From Hirundichthys speculiger (lineage: Eukaryota; Chordata; Actinopteri; Beloniformes; Exocoetidae): DNA of 64,000 bases. Positions 1-51,589 of this stretch are shown here, one piece after another. Location: assembly GCA_018398805.1 (NCBI GenBank), contig JAGFBZ010001926.1, positions 1,736,001-1,800,000 of the forward strand, read 5' to 3'. The notes beneath the pieces are model-generated. The model was not told the DNA's origin and did not search any database. It worked only from the letters and a program-made list of their open reading frames with translations. How positions within the stretch are numbered: position 1 is the first letter of the stretch; each line of letters starts with the position of its first letter. The position numbers and the translations under genes were made by a program.

Positions 1-367
1 GACTTTGGAAAATACATCAAAATCCTCTGGGAAAGATTACAGGAATCACACTAAGACTTTGTTGGACCACCTTTAGCTTCGATTACAGCACTCATTCATC
101 ATCGGTATTCATTTTAAGAAGTTTATGCAATGTCACAATATGTTTGTGTCCACAGCTGCATTAAGTTTATGTCCAGATCTTGTATCGGTGATGGGAAAGT
201 TAGACCACGGCAGTTTTCTCCAGCGCATTCCACAGATTCTCAGTGGATTTAAGTTTGGGACTCCAAGCCTGAAAATGATTTCTCATGCTCCCTGAACCAC
301 TCTCACAAATTTGAGCCCAATGAATCCCAGAATTGTCGTCTTGGAATATACCTGTTCCATCAAGTAA

Positions 368-397
368 GGGGGGGGGCGGGGGGGCGGGGGGGGGGGT

Positions 398-428
<31 letters not shown>
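368..428. repeat. 61-bp near-pure G tract
   Basis: All bases are G except two C and one T. It lies inside the Tc1-like copy and is therefore younger than it. It could form G-quadruplexes. It could equally be a sequencing or assembly artefact, since such runs are poorly resolved. Confidence 0.9.
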
Positions 429-430
<2 letters not shown>

Positions 431-490
431 ACAAAAAACAAAACAAATCAGTGTAAAACCCTGTTACTTCATTGTATCTAGGTAGCCATC

Positions 491-929
491 TACAGTAACC
501 CCTTATTATTTGTGGGGGTTACGTTCTTTCCTCCCGCGAATCCCTAAAATCCACAAATTATTGATGCAGTTTTAAAAGGTCCATGTATATCATATACGCT
601 AAAATATGTTTTCCCAAACACATTCTAGAGACATTCTTACTCATTAATACAGTAATAATGTAGTAATGATAAATTAAAAAAATTTGTAATTTTGTAGAAC
701 GATATATATCTATATATACACATACATACATACATACACACAAATGCTAGTTAAGGGTGAATGTGAGCATTTTTTTTTTTTTTTTTTTGTAAAAAATGGC
801 CTAAGAAATTAATGAAATTTCCGGGGCTGCCACCAATTTAAATACATTATAAAAAAAAAAAAACTTTGAGAGCAAAACCTGCGAGTATGCGGGACCACGA
901 ACAGTGAACCGCGAATGGGCAAGGGTATA
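491..929. mobile_element. Small pogo/Tigger-like MITE nested in the Tc1-like copy
   Basis: The left end reads CAGTAACCCCTTATTATTTG after a TA. The right end, reverse-complemented, gives a similar terminal repeat that is CCC-rich and contains TTCGCGG, again next to TA. The interior carries matching halves about 'cgcgaat'/'gcgaacc' in opposite orientation. There is no coding capacity. Flanking Tc1-like sequence resumes on each side, so this is a later insertion. The TA target and terminal style suggest the pogo/Tc1-mariner group. The repeats are imperfect, so the boundaries are good to a few bases only. Confidence 0.5.
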
Positions 930-1563
930 CCTTAACTTTTGGGCGCATAATGTCTCTGAATTCAGACCTGACCAAATGAAGCAACCCCAGATCTCGATAC
1001 TGCCCTCGCTGGCATGATGGGTGTATTTCTTAGTCTTGCTTTAAAGTGCACATCATTCTGGGACAGTGTAAAACTGGATTCATCATCAGACAACATGATG
1101 TCTTTCCCCCATCCTTCAGAGTCCAACCTGCAAGCTCTCAAGCACCTGTAAGTTTTTTCCTTTTTCTTTGCCTCAATTTACACTCACTGATTATTTTTTT
1201 TTTAATATTGTGCAGCTGTTTTCACACTTTGCATGTGTTCATCCACCCTTCAGCTTTGCTTTGAATTCTGCTCTTGATTTTCTTCATTTAGATTTCATTC
1301 AACATTTAAATGACCTCCAACAACCATTCAGTTTTTTTTTTCTGGCTACATTTCTTCCTCAAATATATTTAACCACTATCCTTCCAGGTTTTAATACTGC
1401 GTTTGGCAGTTCTTAACCCAGTTTTAGTAATGTCAGCAATCGCATTAGTTGCTTTGTTTTTCTTCATAAAGACTAAAACTGGCCCTTTTTTAAACAAAAA
1501 CATTTTTTCCAGGACCACAGGATGGTTCCTGACATCTGGTCATTGTGCCACTTAGGCTTGAAT

Positions 1564-1606
1564 AACTTGCTGCCAGCTTTGACATATTCAAAGCTGGCAG
1601 CAAGTT
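1564..1606. repeat. Perfect 19-bp inverted repeat (hairpin)
   Basis: The arms 1564-1582 and 1588-1606 (AACTTGCTGCCAGCTTTGA and its exact reverse complement) are separated by the 5-base loop CATAT. The left arm resembles the sub-terminal part of the surrounding Tc1-like copy, so the right arm is probably a local inverted duplication. Confidence 0.9.
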
Positions 1607-1893
1607 GTAATGAAGGAATAATGAAGATTTAAAAAAATATGAAAATGAAAAAACATTATTTACTTCAAATATTTAAAAATTACAACAAAATACTGTTGGT
1701 TACATTGACATGCCCTTTTGTAACCCACATATACAAAATAATAATAAAAAAAAGACCTGACAGGAAGCATCTTGTCCCTGCAGGATGAAACCTGCGGTCC
1801 CCATATGCACAACACACGTGATAGTACAGTCTCAATTAACCGAGGACACCCCTGTTCATTCTCCTTTTTTCTTTCCTCCGTTACATCACGTAT

Positions 1894-4800
1894 TCAGTCC
1901 GAGTCTCCCTCCTCCACTCTTACGGCTCCCACTGCTCCCGCCAACTCCTCCTCACTGCCTCGCAGGCGATCTCCTGGACGGACGCACACACAAACAAAAC
2001 CCTCAAAGTCAATCTGACTCATTCATTCACTACATCGTCCTCATTTCTGTGTAGAAAATTCATCCACATGAATAATCAATCACAGGATGTTGGTGCATTT
2101 TACTACGTATCACTGTTTCCACAAGTAAACTTTCAAACAAAAATGCTGTCATTGTTGATATCCTCGTTAACAATCATCAGTACAAACTGCCAACAGGGCG
2201 TAAAGTCCCTTCATGTGCAGAGGAAATAACATTTTCTAAACTAGGCTGAATAGCAAATACCACCCATAACTGTTTGCTTATTGACATGAAGTAGCTGCTA
2301 AAAATTTAAAACATATGATGTGACTGTTGTTTGTGTCTGTTTACATGCAAACTATTTCATCTGAACACATCTTAACTTGGTAATTGCAGTTTAGTTATTA
2401 CATACTACTACTTAAAAAACACAGCTTCTTCTGCTCTAACTTTTTTTTACATAAAGGTCATTACTGCCTCACAAAAAACAAGAGAAAACTACCAATATTA
2501 GTTAGAAATGTTTTTGAATTCCCCTGAAAGCGTACTTCTATTTTTAGAATGTGGATCACCCAGCAGTGGAGGAATCGTGCCACTGATGCTATCAGACGGC
2601 GTCAAGCCTCCATAGAGTCTGGGAGCCACAAAGCAATTAGCCTAATAATTTACGCCCAGCTCAGGCAGGGGTTATCTCAGCAGCCTCATGAACGTTCCAC
2701 GATAAGGACAGAAAAAAAAAATGAGGTGGGAGATACTAACGGATGAGCTCAGCGATCGCTCTCTGTGTTCTCCGCTCCAACTTCTCCAGTTTCTTTGCAA
2801 CATCACGCTTTAGATCCCTAATTTCAGGATTACAAAGATGAAACAAAGTTAGAAACTTTAAGAGACTCGTCTAATGTACAGGTTGAGAAATTATTCCAGA
2901 GAAGGGCTTTACCAGTCTGGTTTTCTTGGGGCAAGGTTGGCCAAATCCTGGGGAAGGAAATTTGTTAAATAAGAGACATGGCAAGATGCTTCAATAAAGC
3001 TAATTACATTTAGACAGGGTGCACTCACCACTTCCTCAATTATGGGTTCTGGATTAGCTGCCTCCAACTGATCCTTTACTTTATCTTCCACTGTAAAGAA
3101 AAAAGATTATCTGTGATCACAGCGGCCAGCAGGAGTCAGTACCTATTGTGGAGATCTGTCCAGGGCAATTACATTTATGAAGTCAATGTACCCCACATAA
3201 TATCAATAGCAAGTCACAGCATGGGCAAAATGATCTGAATAAATGTTTTTCCTCAAAGCTTATCTCAAATAGTAGAGTTCTCACCTGAAGCAGGTTTGGC
3301 TTTGGGCACTTGTCTCTCCTTCAGCTCAGCATCCTCTGGAGTGTAATTCCTCAGTTTCAGCTCTCTGAGGACAAAAATATATATCCGAATCTAATCTTAG
3401 TGGTATGAATAACAAACATCGCCTCACATTGACAGTCCACTAGGTGGCAGTGTAGGCAAATACATTTCACTACCAATTAAAAAGCATAAAGGACCATCTG
3501 CAATCCCTACACAGCTGCACCTATAATGTATAAAGGAAGCTTGGTATAATGTCCCCCTTTATTCCCCTGAACACATCTGATTAACATGTTCCACCTGCTC
3601 CTGGGCGCAGATTCAAGGGGAGCAAACAGCTGAGGAATTCTTCCCTTGATGTTAAATTATACCGTTTTTCATCACATCTCGACGCAGAGGAATTCTTGGC
3701 GAGTTTAGCTGATATTGTCTGCACAAGCCTGGACCGAGAGACTTTTCAGCTGTTCTGAGCTAAACATGGATTTGCGATGAAATGCTAGAAGGTACACCCT
3801 TGATACAGTCATCACTCCCCTCCTGCCAAACAGACCACTGCCTTGTATGGGTACAGGCAGAAATACTATCCAGGACTGGCTCTTCGTCTGACCGAGGACC
3901 GTTAACTCAAACATGTCTTTTGCTTTGTACCTGTATGAGATGTCCAAGGAGCAGACTGAGCAAGCGATACATGAATATCAATTCATGCATTCATTCAGTT
4001 TCCATACTTCAATGCTATTTTGGGCCAAGCCTTGCCCGGATTTCATAAGTGGACAGGCCACCGGTCCATCACAGAATCAAAGGACATAACCATGCGCACT
4101 CTTTCCTACTGTCAATGAAGAGTCACAGATCAAAGTAGCAAGCATGTTTTTGTCCTGTGGGAACATCCTGTCCCTGTCATCATTAAACTGTTGCACTAAT
4201 TATAAAGCAAACAGAACAAACCAAAAAAGATGAAAAGGTTGTCTAAGTGAAACATTGTCCAGATCATAAAGCTAATATAGTTTATGGAAACAAATGGGAA
4301 GACACAGTTTCCATGTCTGAAGATGTGACTACAAGTCACTCTTTAACAGACCACATACAATAAAAGCTGTGTCAAGTGTTTGACCAGGAACTCGTGTGTT
4401 TTATTTCCCCTCCTTTTCTCTGCATTTTCTGACATTGCTCCACTGTACACCCTTCATTAAAAAGTATAAACATGCGCCAAAATATGTTCTTGTTTGAAAG
4501 AACAAAAAGCTATTTAAGCAAATTCTTAATCATGCCATCTGAAATGCGGAAATTTTCTTCTGAGTAAGGTGCAGAGGGGAAAAGCCAAGAAACTGTCACA
4601 AACGTCAGGTGTCAATATTTAAAAAAAAAAAATGTAATTGGCATCTCTGGTGTGAAGATGTTGCTAAAAGGAAGAGCAAGCAAGAAAACATGACACAGTT
4701 CCTCTTGGGAGCAAGATAAAGTGAAAATTTTAACTAACTTGTGACAGGAAGTCAGTTTGTCCCCAGTGTGGGAATATCCTATAGTGACTGTTAACATTTA

Positions 4801-7800
4801 AAATTAATAACAAATGACCTCAATCCTAAAACCATTTTCCTAAAAACTAAAATTCAGAAGGTCACAGAAACACTGAAGAACATTACCATTTTAAATGTCA
4901 CCATTAAAAAACAGAAAGTAGAATAAGAAAATTGCTTTCAAATTCTCTCCCTTCAAAGGTTTTTGTTCTCAGCTATCTCTTAGTTTAATGCTTCCAAACC
5001 GTCAGAGTATGTTTACACGTTTCCACTTCAAGTACACTGTGGCATCAAAGTGGATCTGTGATAAGTTCAGTGCACTGGCCCAAGTGTGGCCCTCTCCAAA
5101 TGTTTAGATTGAACTGAGGAGGTGCAGCAGTCTTCAAATGTTTACAATGACATCAAGCTACCTGCCCTTTCACCACAGTTAAAATGACTCAAGACTTTTA
5201 GCCATAAAGTTCAGAGCACTTACATGTCGCAGTAATGTTTCTGAAATGTTTGAAGTTAATCTTTTTTGCTATTTCAAAGAACTTGGAATCTACTTGCCTA
5301 TCTGTTGTCCTAACAAAAAAAAAAGAAAAAGAGAAGTGTTTGCCTAATCTAACATGATGCAGCAGGAAAAGCAGCATGGTGTAGTGGTTGCCTTTTGTGG
5401 AAGACTTGAAAGAACATATAACATGTATGTGGCAAAAAAGCTTTCTGCATGTAGTTAATTCTTTCTAATCTATCATCTAATCATCTATTAAATTCAATAG
5501 GAGGACCCTTAGGACAAATATTTTTGATAGTTTTTTTCTTTTAAAGCTTGCTTTGGCAATTTGATCTCCTATTAAACTTTAATGCTAATCACAAGATACA
5601 TTACAGTCACGCCTGGCTGCAGGCTGGTGTTACTGTTTGCAGAACACACACACACACACAACTCATTCAAACTCTATTTACACACAACCTTCTAAATACG
5701 TTTCTTAACCCCGCAGCAGTTTTCACCTCCTTGAGAGAGATCCGTCGTGTTGGGCTGGAGGAAACACAACGGCACTCCCTTAGGTGCTGTCAGTGCAAAG
5801 TCATTAAATATAAACAATGGAAAAAAAGGTCCTGTAGGACAGGAAAGATGGGTGCTCACTCCTACAAACTAACACAAAGTTGAGGAAGCTGCAAGATATT
5901 TAAACAGCTAGCTAGCACCACACTACGGTCCTGCCCAGTGTAAACACTGCTTCTGACGATCTGCAGTCAGACATGCACTGGTGCTTAGATAAAGGGCAGA
6001 AAAATACTGATGATGCACTTTCCAGATCACTTTAAGTTCTGTAACGTAGCTTTAAAACACCTCAACTAAAGTAGCAAGACATAGCGAGCAAAACCTGAAA
6101 ATAAGCATGAAATAAATATTATATAAATAAAACCTGAAAAGTGACGAGGCATTTTTATAAATACAGCAGCAAACCAACCCGTGTTTCTCTTCGGTGGTCT
6201 CCTCCAGTGCAACCTTTTTGTTCTCTGGTTCCCCATCTTCTTGTTGCCTCACCTGTAAGAATAAAAAAAAAAGATTAATTTAGTTGAGAGTTTACTCACA
6301 ACTTTTTGCCGTTTGTCTGTGTGTGGTCCAGAGATGTGACTTGTAAAGGCTGGACCCCAATCTGCTCACTTGAAATTTTTAGCTGATGTGTGACATACAC
6401 ATAATTTGTTTCTAAGCACATTTGGTCTCAGTTAATTCATGTCTAGGGGTGTGAAAAAAAAATTAATTTGGCAATATATCACGATTTTCGGCCGCCCAAT
6501 ATAAAATCGATTTTTCAGCTCTTAATATCGATTTTTTAGGAAAATACTTAAATGTGCAAAAACACTAATAATAAACAATAGGTTGTTTTGAAGCAAAGAG
6601 TTTTGACTCAATTTGTCCTCTGAATGATCAATATCATCTGATGAACATATACAGCAACTTGATTTTTCATCTCTACTTTTAATTTTGATATTAACTGGGT
6701 AGAATATTGCAATATATCGTGATACCGCAATATCAAGATAATATCGTATCGTGACCCAAGTATCATGATACATATCGTATTGCGAGGTCCTTTGCCATTA
6801 CTCACCCCTATACATATCCTATCATTTCATTTATGTAAATATGATTGTATTTAATGAGGAATGTTTTTTTAATGCTCATGGATAATTATTTATTGCTGAT
6901 GGCACACAACAGGTTTTTTTTAAACAAATACATAGCAGTTAATCATTTTTATATCTGTAGTATTTTGTTACATTTTGCCATGTAGAAAATGACTGTTTAG
7001 TTTGGAATGAAATGTTGACGCCTGATGCCTTTTATCTCTTCCACATTGTGAGTCTTAGAGCTCATTAATTCAACAACGGTATCAGGTACTGACTGATACG
7101 CAAACCACAGGCATCAGTGTCACTGAGACTGAAAACGTCAGATCGATGCATCCCTACCCTGAACAGGATGAGGTGGACCTAGAAAATGGATAGATGAACG
7201 GTGCTGTACTGTCACAGTGAAAAGGCAGCAAACTAATGCTGCAATATACAGTGAAAAATCATTCTTATTTGGAAAAAGAAAAATAATTTAAGATTGTATT
7301 TCTCACTTTTGATATGTATCCGGTAAATAAAAAAAAAAAAAAAAACAGGCACGTTTTATAATCAGGGATGACATGTTTTTGTTGTTGTTGTTGTTGTTGT
7401 CGTTTTACTTTCAGCGAAGGTAAATTTGGATCTGGTACAGTGAACATGTAGGTCAACATTTGCATAGAAAAACAGAACAGCATCTGCTTGTTGTGTTGTC
7501 CTGTGATTTGAGAGTCAAATAACAAATTTACATTTTTAAACTCATTACTTCTGACACCTACTTATTATTGATTTGTAATATGAGAAATAAGACAACTTGA
7601 CCAAATTAATCAGGAAAAAAAAGTTAGTTTTTCTGTCTGACTAGAAATGGTCGTAAATAGCTGTAACTAGAAATAGCAATAAAAACAAGATGAGAAATCT
7701 GTCAGTGCACAACAATGCATTTCAGACCGACATGCTCTTCAGTATCCACATATAAAGAGGGAAATGAAGAATAAAACTGACTTCGAGAAATTCAGGATTA

Positions 7801-9985
7801 AAAAAAAAAAAAAAAAAAGATCCCCAGTGAAAAATTGTAGCAAAGGAAATCGAACCCTCCCAGCCTGCATTTTCCTGAAGAGGCTTCCTGTCCACCTGCT
7901 AGAACAGTTCAGGGCACTCACTGAAGTGCAGTACAGACACGACGACTACAGACTTGAAGAATGTCAACAACTGTTTATCAAACATTGCAAGCAAATCTAG
8001 TGTTGCTCTATTCAACATTTTCTTTGTGAAACACAGTCTGATCCAGCTGCTAGAACAGAGGCCTGTACATTGAATAGGATTTGCTTTTGAAAGACAGTGC
8101 AGGAGAATAATTGTGTCATGTTTAAACGATACACCATAGATTGCTGTAACATCCTGTTCTCGAGTGTGAATTGCGCCTTTTGTTGCACCAATCAGTCCCA
8201 TAATCAATAATTCTTTTTTTTTTTTTTTTATAAATCAATGGAAAGAAAGTTGACAACAAAGACTATTGTCAAACTCCTCTCCCTCTGGAAACTGAAGATA
8301 AATGGATAAAATCAGATATTCTCTATTGACACTATGACCTTTAGGTCAACTTGCTTTCTGTGTTATGCCTATTTAACACTGCGAGAACACTGGGCTTATC
8401 AGCTGAAACTGATTTAAAAACTAATGATGTGTGGAATAGACTTAAGCATCAGGTTTGACTTTAACACTGCTTTCCTAACTTAGTGAAAACCAAACACATT
8501 ATTGCATGCTTAAAATGCACTGAGTTGTTTAATATTAAAATACACTGGCCAGAAATTGCATTTGTCTATTATTGCGATTCATATGAAGATCAGATCACAT
8601 TTTGTGAAAATAGTAATGCAGAAAAGCAATTAATTAAATCAGCCTCAAGGAACCTTTTTCAAATATATGGGCTCTATGCTCTATAACTGGCTCTTCTTTG
8701 TAATGTGTGTGTATTATCAAAGTAATTTTAATTTTTCATTTTCTTTAATGATATGAAATCACAGTTCATTGCAAATAATTCTTTATCATGATCATTTATA
8801 TGTTTATTAATTGCTGATTGCATTTTATGCACTAAAACCACCTGAAATTTGCAACTAAGTGAAAGAAATCAGATTAAAAAAAAAAACAAACTACCAAACT
8901 CTTAAAAAAAAATTAGTGACATCCTCAAAACTTTTAAATTATTTTACTGTTTTGTCATCCTAAATTTCTAACAATGTGCTCCATTGCTTTTTCCAAGACC
9001 TTTACAACAAATGTTAGCTCCACTAAACACTGTTTATAAACTAAAACTCAAAAAAATAAGGACATTTTTTGTTTGGCAGATTATTTGTCTATTATAACAA
9101 TACAGTTCTTGGCAATACATTTTATACTGTTGGAAAACCTGTTTATTTCCTCTTTAAATAGTGCCACATTTATAAGGGACATTTGTGGGATAAGCAGAGC
9201 TGAGTATGTGGGTTGAATCCATGACAGATTTGCCAAATCTTTTCTGCTGATGCCAAACAGCTTCTTTTTTTTTTTTCTTTTCTGCTGTTGACTCTTGTTT
9301 GGTGGATTGAATGATTGAAGTCTGAAGAAACAAGACATATTGGCAATTTGACAATTTAAATGTATTCATTGTGCATCAGGAGCCTCAGTAGCACATGGAA
9401 GAACCGTACACAGCCACAACAGCCTGGTCACACACTGCTGTGGGACGCCATCCCATTCTAGAAAACCAGCATTTGTTACAAGTCAGCCAACCTGGTTGTG
9501 TCGGTCACTCTGGCATGAAGAGCATGCCCAAGCTGATCCCACAAGTGTTCAGTGGGGTGGAGGTCAGGACTGCTGGGAGAAAAATTCCATCCTCTCCACT
9601 CCCAAATTCTGGAGGTAGTCCCTGATCAACCCTGCTCTGTGAGGGCGAGTGTTGTCATCTTGGAGAATAGTTTGGTCCGAGACTATGGAGATATGGGATT
9701 GCCACTGGTTGCAGAATTTCATCTCAATATATATATCGGCATGGAGATTGCTTGGAATGATAACAAACCTAGTTTTTCCAGTGAGGGAGATGCTGCCCCA
9801 CATCATCACACTGCCTCCACCAAAAGATGCAACTCTATCAGTGCAGCAATCACCAAAGTGTTCTCTGTGTCTTCTCCACATCTTGATCCTACGATCATGA
9901 CATTTCTCCATATGTTCAGGACAATCAGGTGCCTGATTATTAGCATCTGGGGGCACCAGAAGCTCAAAACAAGAGTCATTTGGAA

Positions 9986-10037
<52 letters not shown>

Positions 10038-10873
10038 GTTTGACAGTGGCAGAGAGGATTTGACAAATCTTTCATGGATGCAACCCACACACTTTGAGAA
10101 ACAGAGACTATTTTTCTTTTACTAAATAGCTAAATACTGAGCAACTTTATAAAAAAAAAAGTAACATGACAACAAGTAACATTTCTCTGTGACGAAATGA
10201 GCCCTTTCAAAAAAGGAAAGATAAAATGAGAGAGGATGAAGGTTTTCATCTCCTCAACATTTACTTGTCAGTCACATCCTGATGCTCTGTAACTATCACC
10301 TGTAACAGTCTACAAGCAGGCTGACAACAAAATGTACAATGACAAAATATATCCCCAATTGTCCATACGTTTCCTTTTTATGGCTGTTAAAACAAATATA
10401 TTTAAACAATATGGAACATAACACATCATACATGGACAAAATGCATGCTTTACAATGTATATATCAGCACGTGTGTACGTAACAGCGCTTACATTAGCCA
10501 TGACCATTAGGTAATAGAGAATTCGTTAACTATAAACCACAAAACCGCAATGACAGACTATAATTGAACTTCACTTTGTTAATTCAAGAGTCAAATCATC
10601 ATAAAAAGATCCCGTAAAAGAACATCAACAAAGTCAGGAGCCGATGTCACCGTTTATTTTCTAAACCAATGTGCTAACGTTAGCCATTAGCTAAGTATGT
10701 CAACGTATACTACTATTAAAATATCGGTTTCTCTGGGTCCCACGTGAAACATTTATCAGATACTACACTGTGCTGGGAAATACACTTACATTAAGTTGTT
10801 TATCTCTCAACGCTTTCAGTCTCTCTTTTCTCTTAAGAGCCTGCTCCTGAAGAGAAACAACTTTTTGTTCCAT
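1894..10873 (-). CDS. ccdc12: Coiled-coil domain-containing protein 12 (Cwf18-type spliceosome factor), 7 exons
   Basis: Complete gene. Coding exons in order: 10873-10790, 6252-6179, 3364-3285, 3090-3029, 2947-2913, 2817-2741, 1973-1894. They total 492 nt, giving 163 aa plus a stop, against 166 aa as I recall for human CCDC12. All phases join. Diagnostic stretches are RKERLKALRDKQ (exon 1), EDGEPENKK (exon 2), LRNYTPEDAELKERQVPKAK (exon 3), PEPIIEEV (exon 4), DLANLAPRKPDW (exon 5), KKLEKLERRTQRAIAELIR (exons 6-7) and the C-terminal EEGDSD. The start ATG at 10873 heads the only frame that gives the family's N-terminus. Known role: nuclear protein of the activated spliceosome, homologous to yeast Cwf18. 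It faces nbeal2 head to head. The exon 2 donor (GG|GTTGGT) is non-consensus. The exon 6 donor (C|GTTAGT) contains an in-frame TAG, so intron retention would stop translation at once. Confidence 0.93.
3365..6178 (-). other. ccdc12 intron 2 (2.8 kb)
   Basis: This non-coding stretch holds the diverged repeat at 3975-4135, a short CA microsatellite at 5645-5661 and otherwise AT-rich unique sequence. No further exon with conserved coding was seen. Confidence 0.6.
3975..4135. repeat. Diverged interspersed repeat, same family as 61700-61860
   Basis: Contains the degraded pattern 'ggacaggccaccggtccatc' and then 'cgcactctttcctactgtca', which I recognise as the common teleost repeat tail that reads 'gacaggtcgccagtc...cacactcacattcctactgtca'. 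It lies in ccdc12 intron 2. It is probably the 3' part of a non-LTR element. Assignment is by recall. Confidence 0.45.
6444..6810. mobile_element. Non-autonomous hAT-like MITE in ccdc12 intron 1
   Basis: It begins TAGGGGTGTGAAAAA and ends CACCCCTA, an inverted terminal match. It is rich in 'aatatatcgtgat' and 'atcgtatcgtgacc' motifs typical of a very common fish hAT-derived MITE. The flanking octamers TTCATGTC (left) and TACATATC (right) agree at 6 of 8 positions, consistent with an aged 8-bp hAT target duplication. There is no coding capacity. The terminal TAGGGGTG matches the end of the larger hAT element at 34778-37435, so that family may have mobilised it. Confidence 0.7.
9370..10090 (-). 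mobile_element. Tc1-like transposon remnant with transposase fragment
   Basis: The minus-strand frames 10088-9564 and onward encode recognisable Tc1-family transposase pieces: FGGGSVMMWGSISLTGKTR, then DDNTRPHRA (the second catalytic Asp region), then LGHALHARVTDTTRLADL near 9540-9490 and a C-terminal stretch with several stops. The first catalytic Asp region and the DNA-binding domain are missing or scrambled. A 43-base A tract (9992-10034) interrupts the upstream end. It is dead. The part 9564-9400 contains in-frame stops. Confidence 0.85.
9992..10034. repeat. 43-base poly(A) tract
   Basis: An uninterrupted A run within the Tc1-like remnant. Reported because run length in such tracts is unreliable and because it splits transposase-derived sequence. 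Confidence 0.9.
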
Positions 10874-12482
10874 GTTTACCTCCGCACACCGTTCGATTCT
10901 CTCTGAAATCAATTAACAGCCCTGATTGAGGATGTAGGTTAAAAAAAAAAAAAGTCCGCCGAGCACATCGATTGGACGGCCTGTTGCCCGATTATGGGAT
11001 TTTGTTATATTTTGATGAAAAAAAAGAATAAAATTCCAACATTTAAATTTGAAATATATGTTTTGCTTACAAACTAATTTATTATTGTGGATTATATTTT
11101 TAAGTAAACGTGTATGCTTACTTTTTTATGTAAAGTGGAATATACAGAGTATTATTTGGATTTATTTTATTTTCAATATCTCACTTTTTAAAGAGACTTG
11201 AAAGTTATTATCAAATGTGTATCTAATAAAGTGAATAAATATCTCACCGGTTTAGTTCACTGTCTTGCCAACTGATAGTCACAGTGTCAGGTCCCATTTA
11301 GAAATGTAGGCCATTACCATAGAAATGCAGCTGCCTCAAGGTTCAGCCTGTCCATCCTTCTGATGACCAACATTCATGTGTGACACCAAACTCAGACACT
11401 TCCAAGGTTATGGCCACAGAGAGAGAAGGATAATGCCCACAAATCATCAAATGATGTGTAAGTCATTTTCATGAGCAATCAAGAGACAAACCAAAATATA
11501 TTGACTTAGTCTGAGACAAATAGCGTTCTCACTTTATAAAGGTTACTTAATTTAAGAGAAATAAAATTCACGTCATCCATATCCATGGATATGAGTGCAT
11601 CTTCCAATAAAAGGCAGTATATAGCCAATATAGACCCATCAGTGTTTGCATTCTTAATCAAAGTTGCAACATAAGCATGTGTGATACTTCTTTCTTACAA
11701 CCTACAAAGAAATGAGGAACCCTTAAGTCTGAAGTTCACCAGTGTGTATTCATGTTATCACTCCTCATGCAAAATGTAAAGTTTCATTCTGAGTCTGCAG
11801 AAATTGCACAAGTGTTTATTTAAAAACAAGAAAAAAAAGAGGCTGATCGTATAAGGATTTTCCAGAAGTGAAGTCGTTAATTTTCCTCTCTCAGTGGACA
11901 GAGCACCGTGGCGTGCTGGCTGTGTTTATTTGTGCGTGTATCTTTAAGAATATCAGCCTACCTGTGAGCGTTATCTACTGTCAACTCCTCACTGAATGTC
12001 TTGTTACCGGCAGCTGATGGCCATTCGCTTCCTCTCAGAGTTCATGCGGGTCTTCCCCCCTCCTGCTGTCTGAATCCACGCGGGCATCGCCGTCATTTCT
12101 CGTCGTGGAGCTGGTGGCGTCCGTCGCTTCCGTGGGGAACGCGCTCCGACAACAGGAGTCATACGGCAACGAGCTCGCTCTAGACGCGGACATGGGTGTT
12201 TCTCCGGCCGTGTGTTTCCACGCTTTTTCGCTCCAGCTCCAACAGTTCTGGGCGCTGATCACGTTTTCTGCGCTTTCGCGACACTCTTGACAACTTTGGG
12301 CGTTGAGACAGAACGCACTTTCATTTGGACGCGAGCCTGTGGACTCGCACGGGGATGGTTCGCGGGAGCGTGCGAGGTCCCCCTGCCCGTAGGAGACAAC
12401 TTCAGACACCCCGGGCTTTGAGCACCGCTTTCATGGTTATGTGAAAGAAATAAAAACGAGCAAGCAGCTCCGTGGCGGCGGA
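10874..12482. promoter_or_regulatory. Divergent ccdc12 / nbeal2 intergenic region, shared promoter area
   Basis: 1.6 kb separate the two start codons. Near ccdc12 the 5' side (10874-10990) contains 'cgccgagcacatcgattgg'. The nbeal2 side (about 12000-12600) is markedly CpG-richer than the rest of the window and is the likely nbeal2 5' UTR and CpG-island promoter. The middle (11000-11900) is AT-rich with no coding signal. No transcription start site can be placed from sequence alone, and a separate 5' UTR exon of nbeal2 is possible. Confidence 0.55.

Positions 12483-51589
<39,107 letters not shown>

Larger units (their letters stand above)
1..1610 (-). mobile_element. Decayed Tc1-like transposon, interrupted by other insertions
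   Basis: Positions 1-360 and about 935-1610 read as two halves of one Tc1-family transposon whose transposase would lie on the minus strand. I recognise the family by recalled fish Tc1 sequence, such as the stretch about a response to a detected response end near 1370-1420 and the terminal part near 1540-1600. No transposase reading frame survives. The halves are separated by a G-tract (368-428) and a small transposon (491-929). Left end lies outside the window, and the exact right end is uncertain because a hairpin sits there (1564-1606). The superfamily call is fairly secure, and the subfamily is not assigned. Confidence 0.6.
6253..10789 (-). other. ccdc12 intron 1 (4.5 kb)
   Basis: The intron is AT-rich and holds the hAT-like MITE (6444-6810), a fragment at about 7135-7200 resembling the reverse end of the common fish repeat, a GTT microsatellite (7378-7401), a 16-bp A-run near 7328, and the Tc1-like remnant at 9370-10090. 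No conserved coding was seen. Confidence 0.6.
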
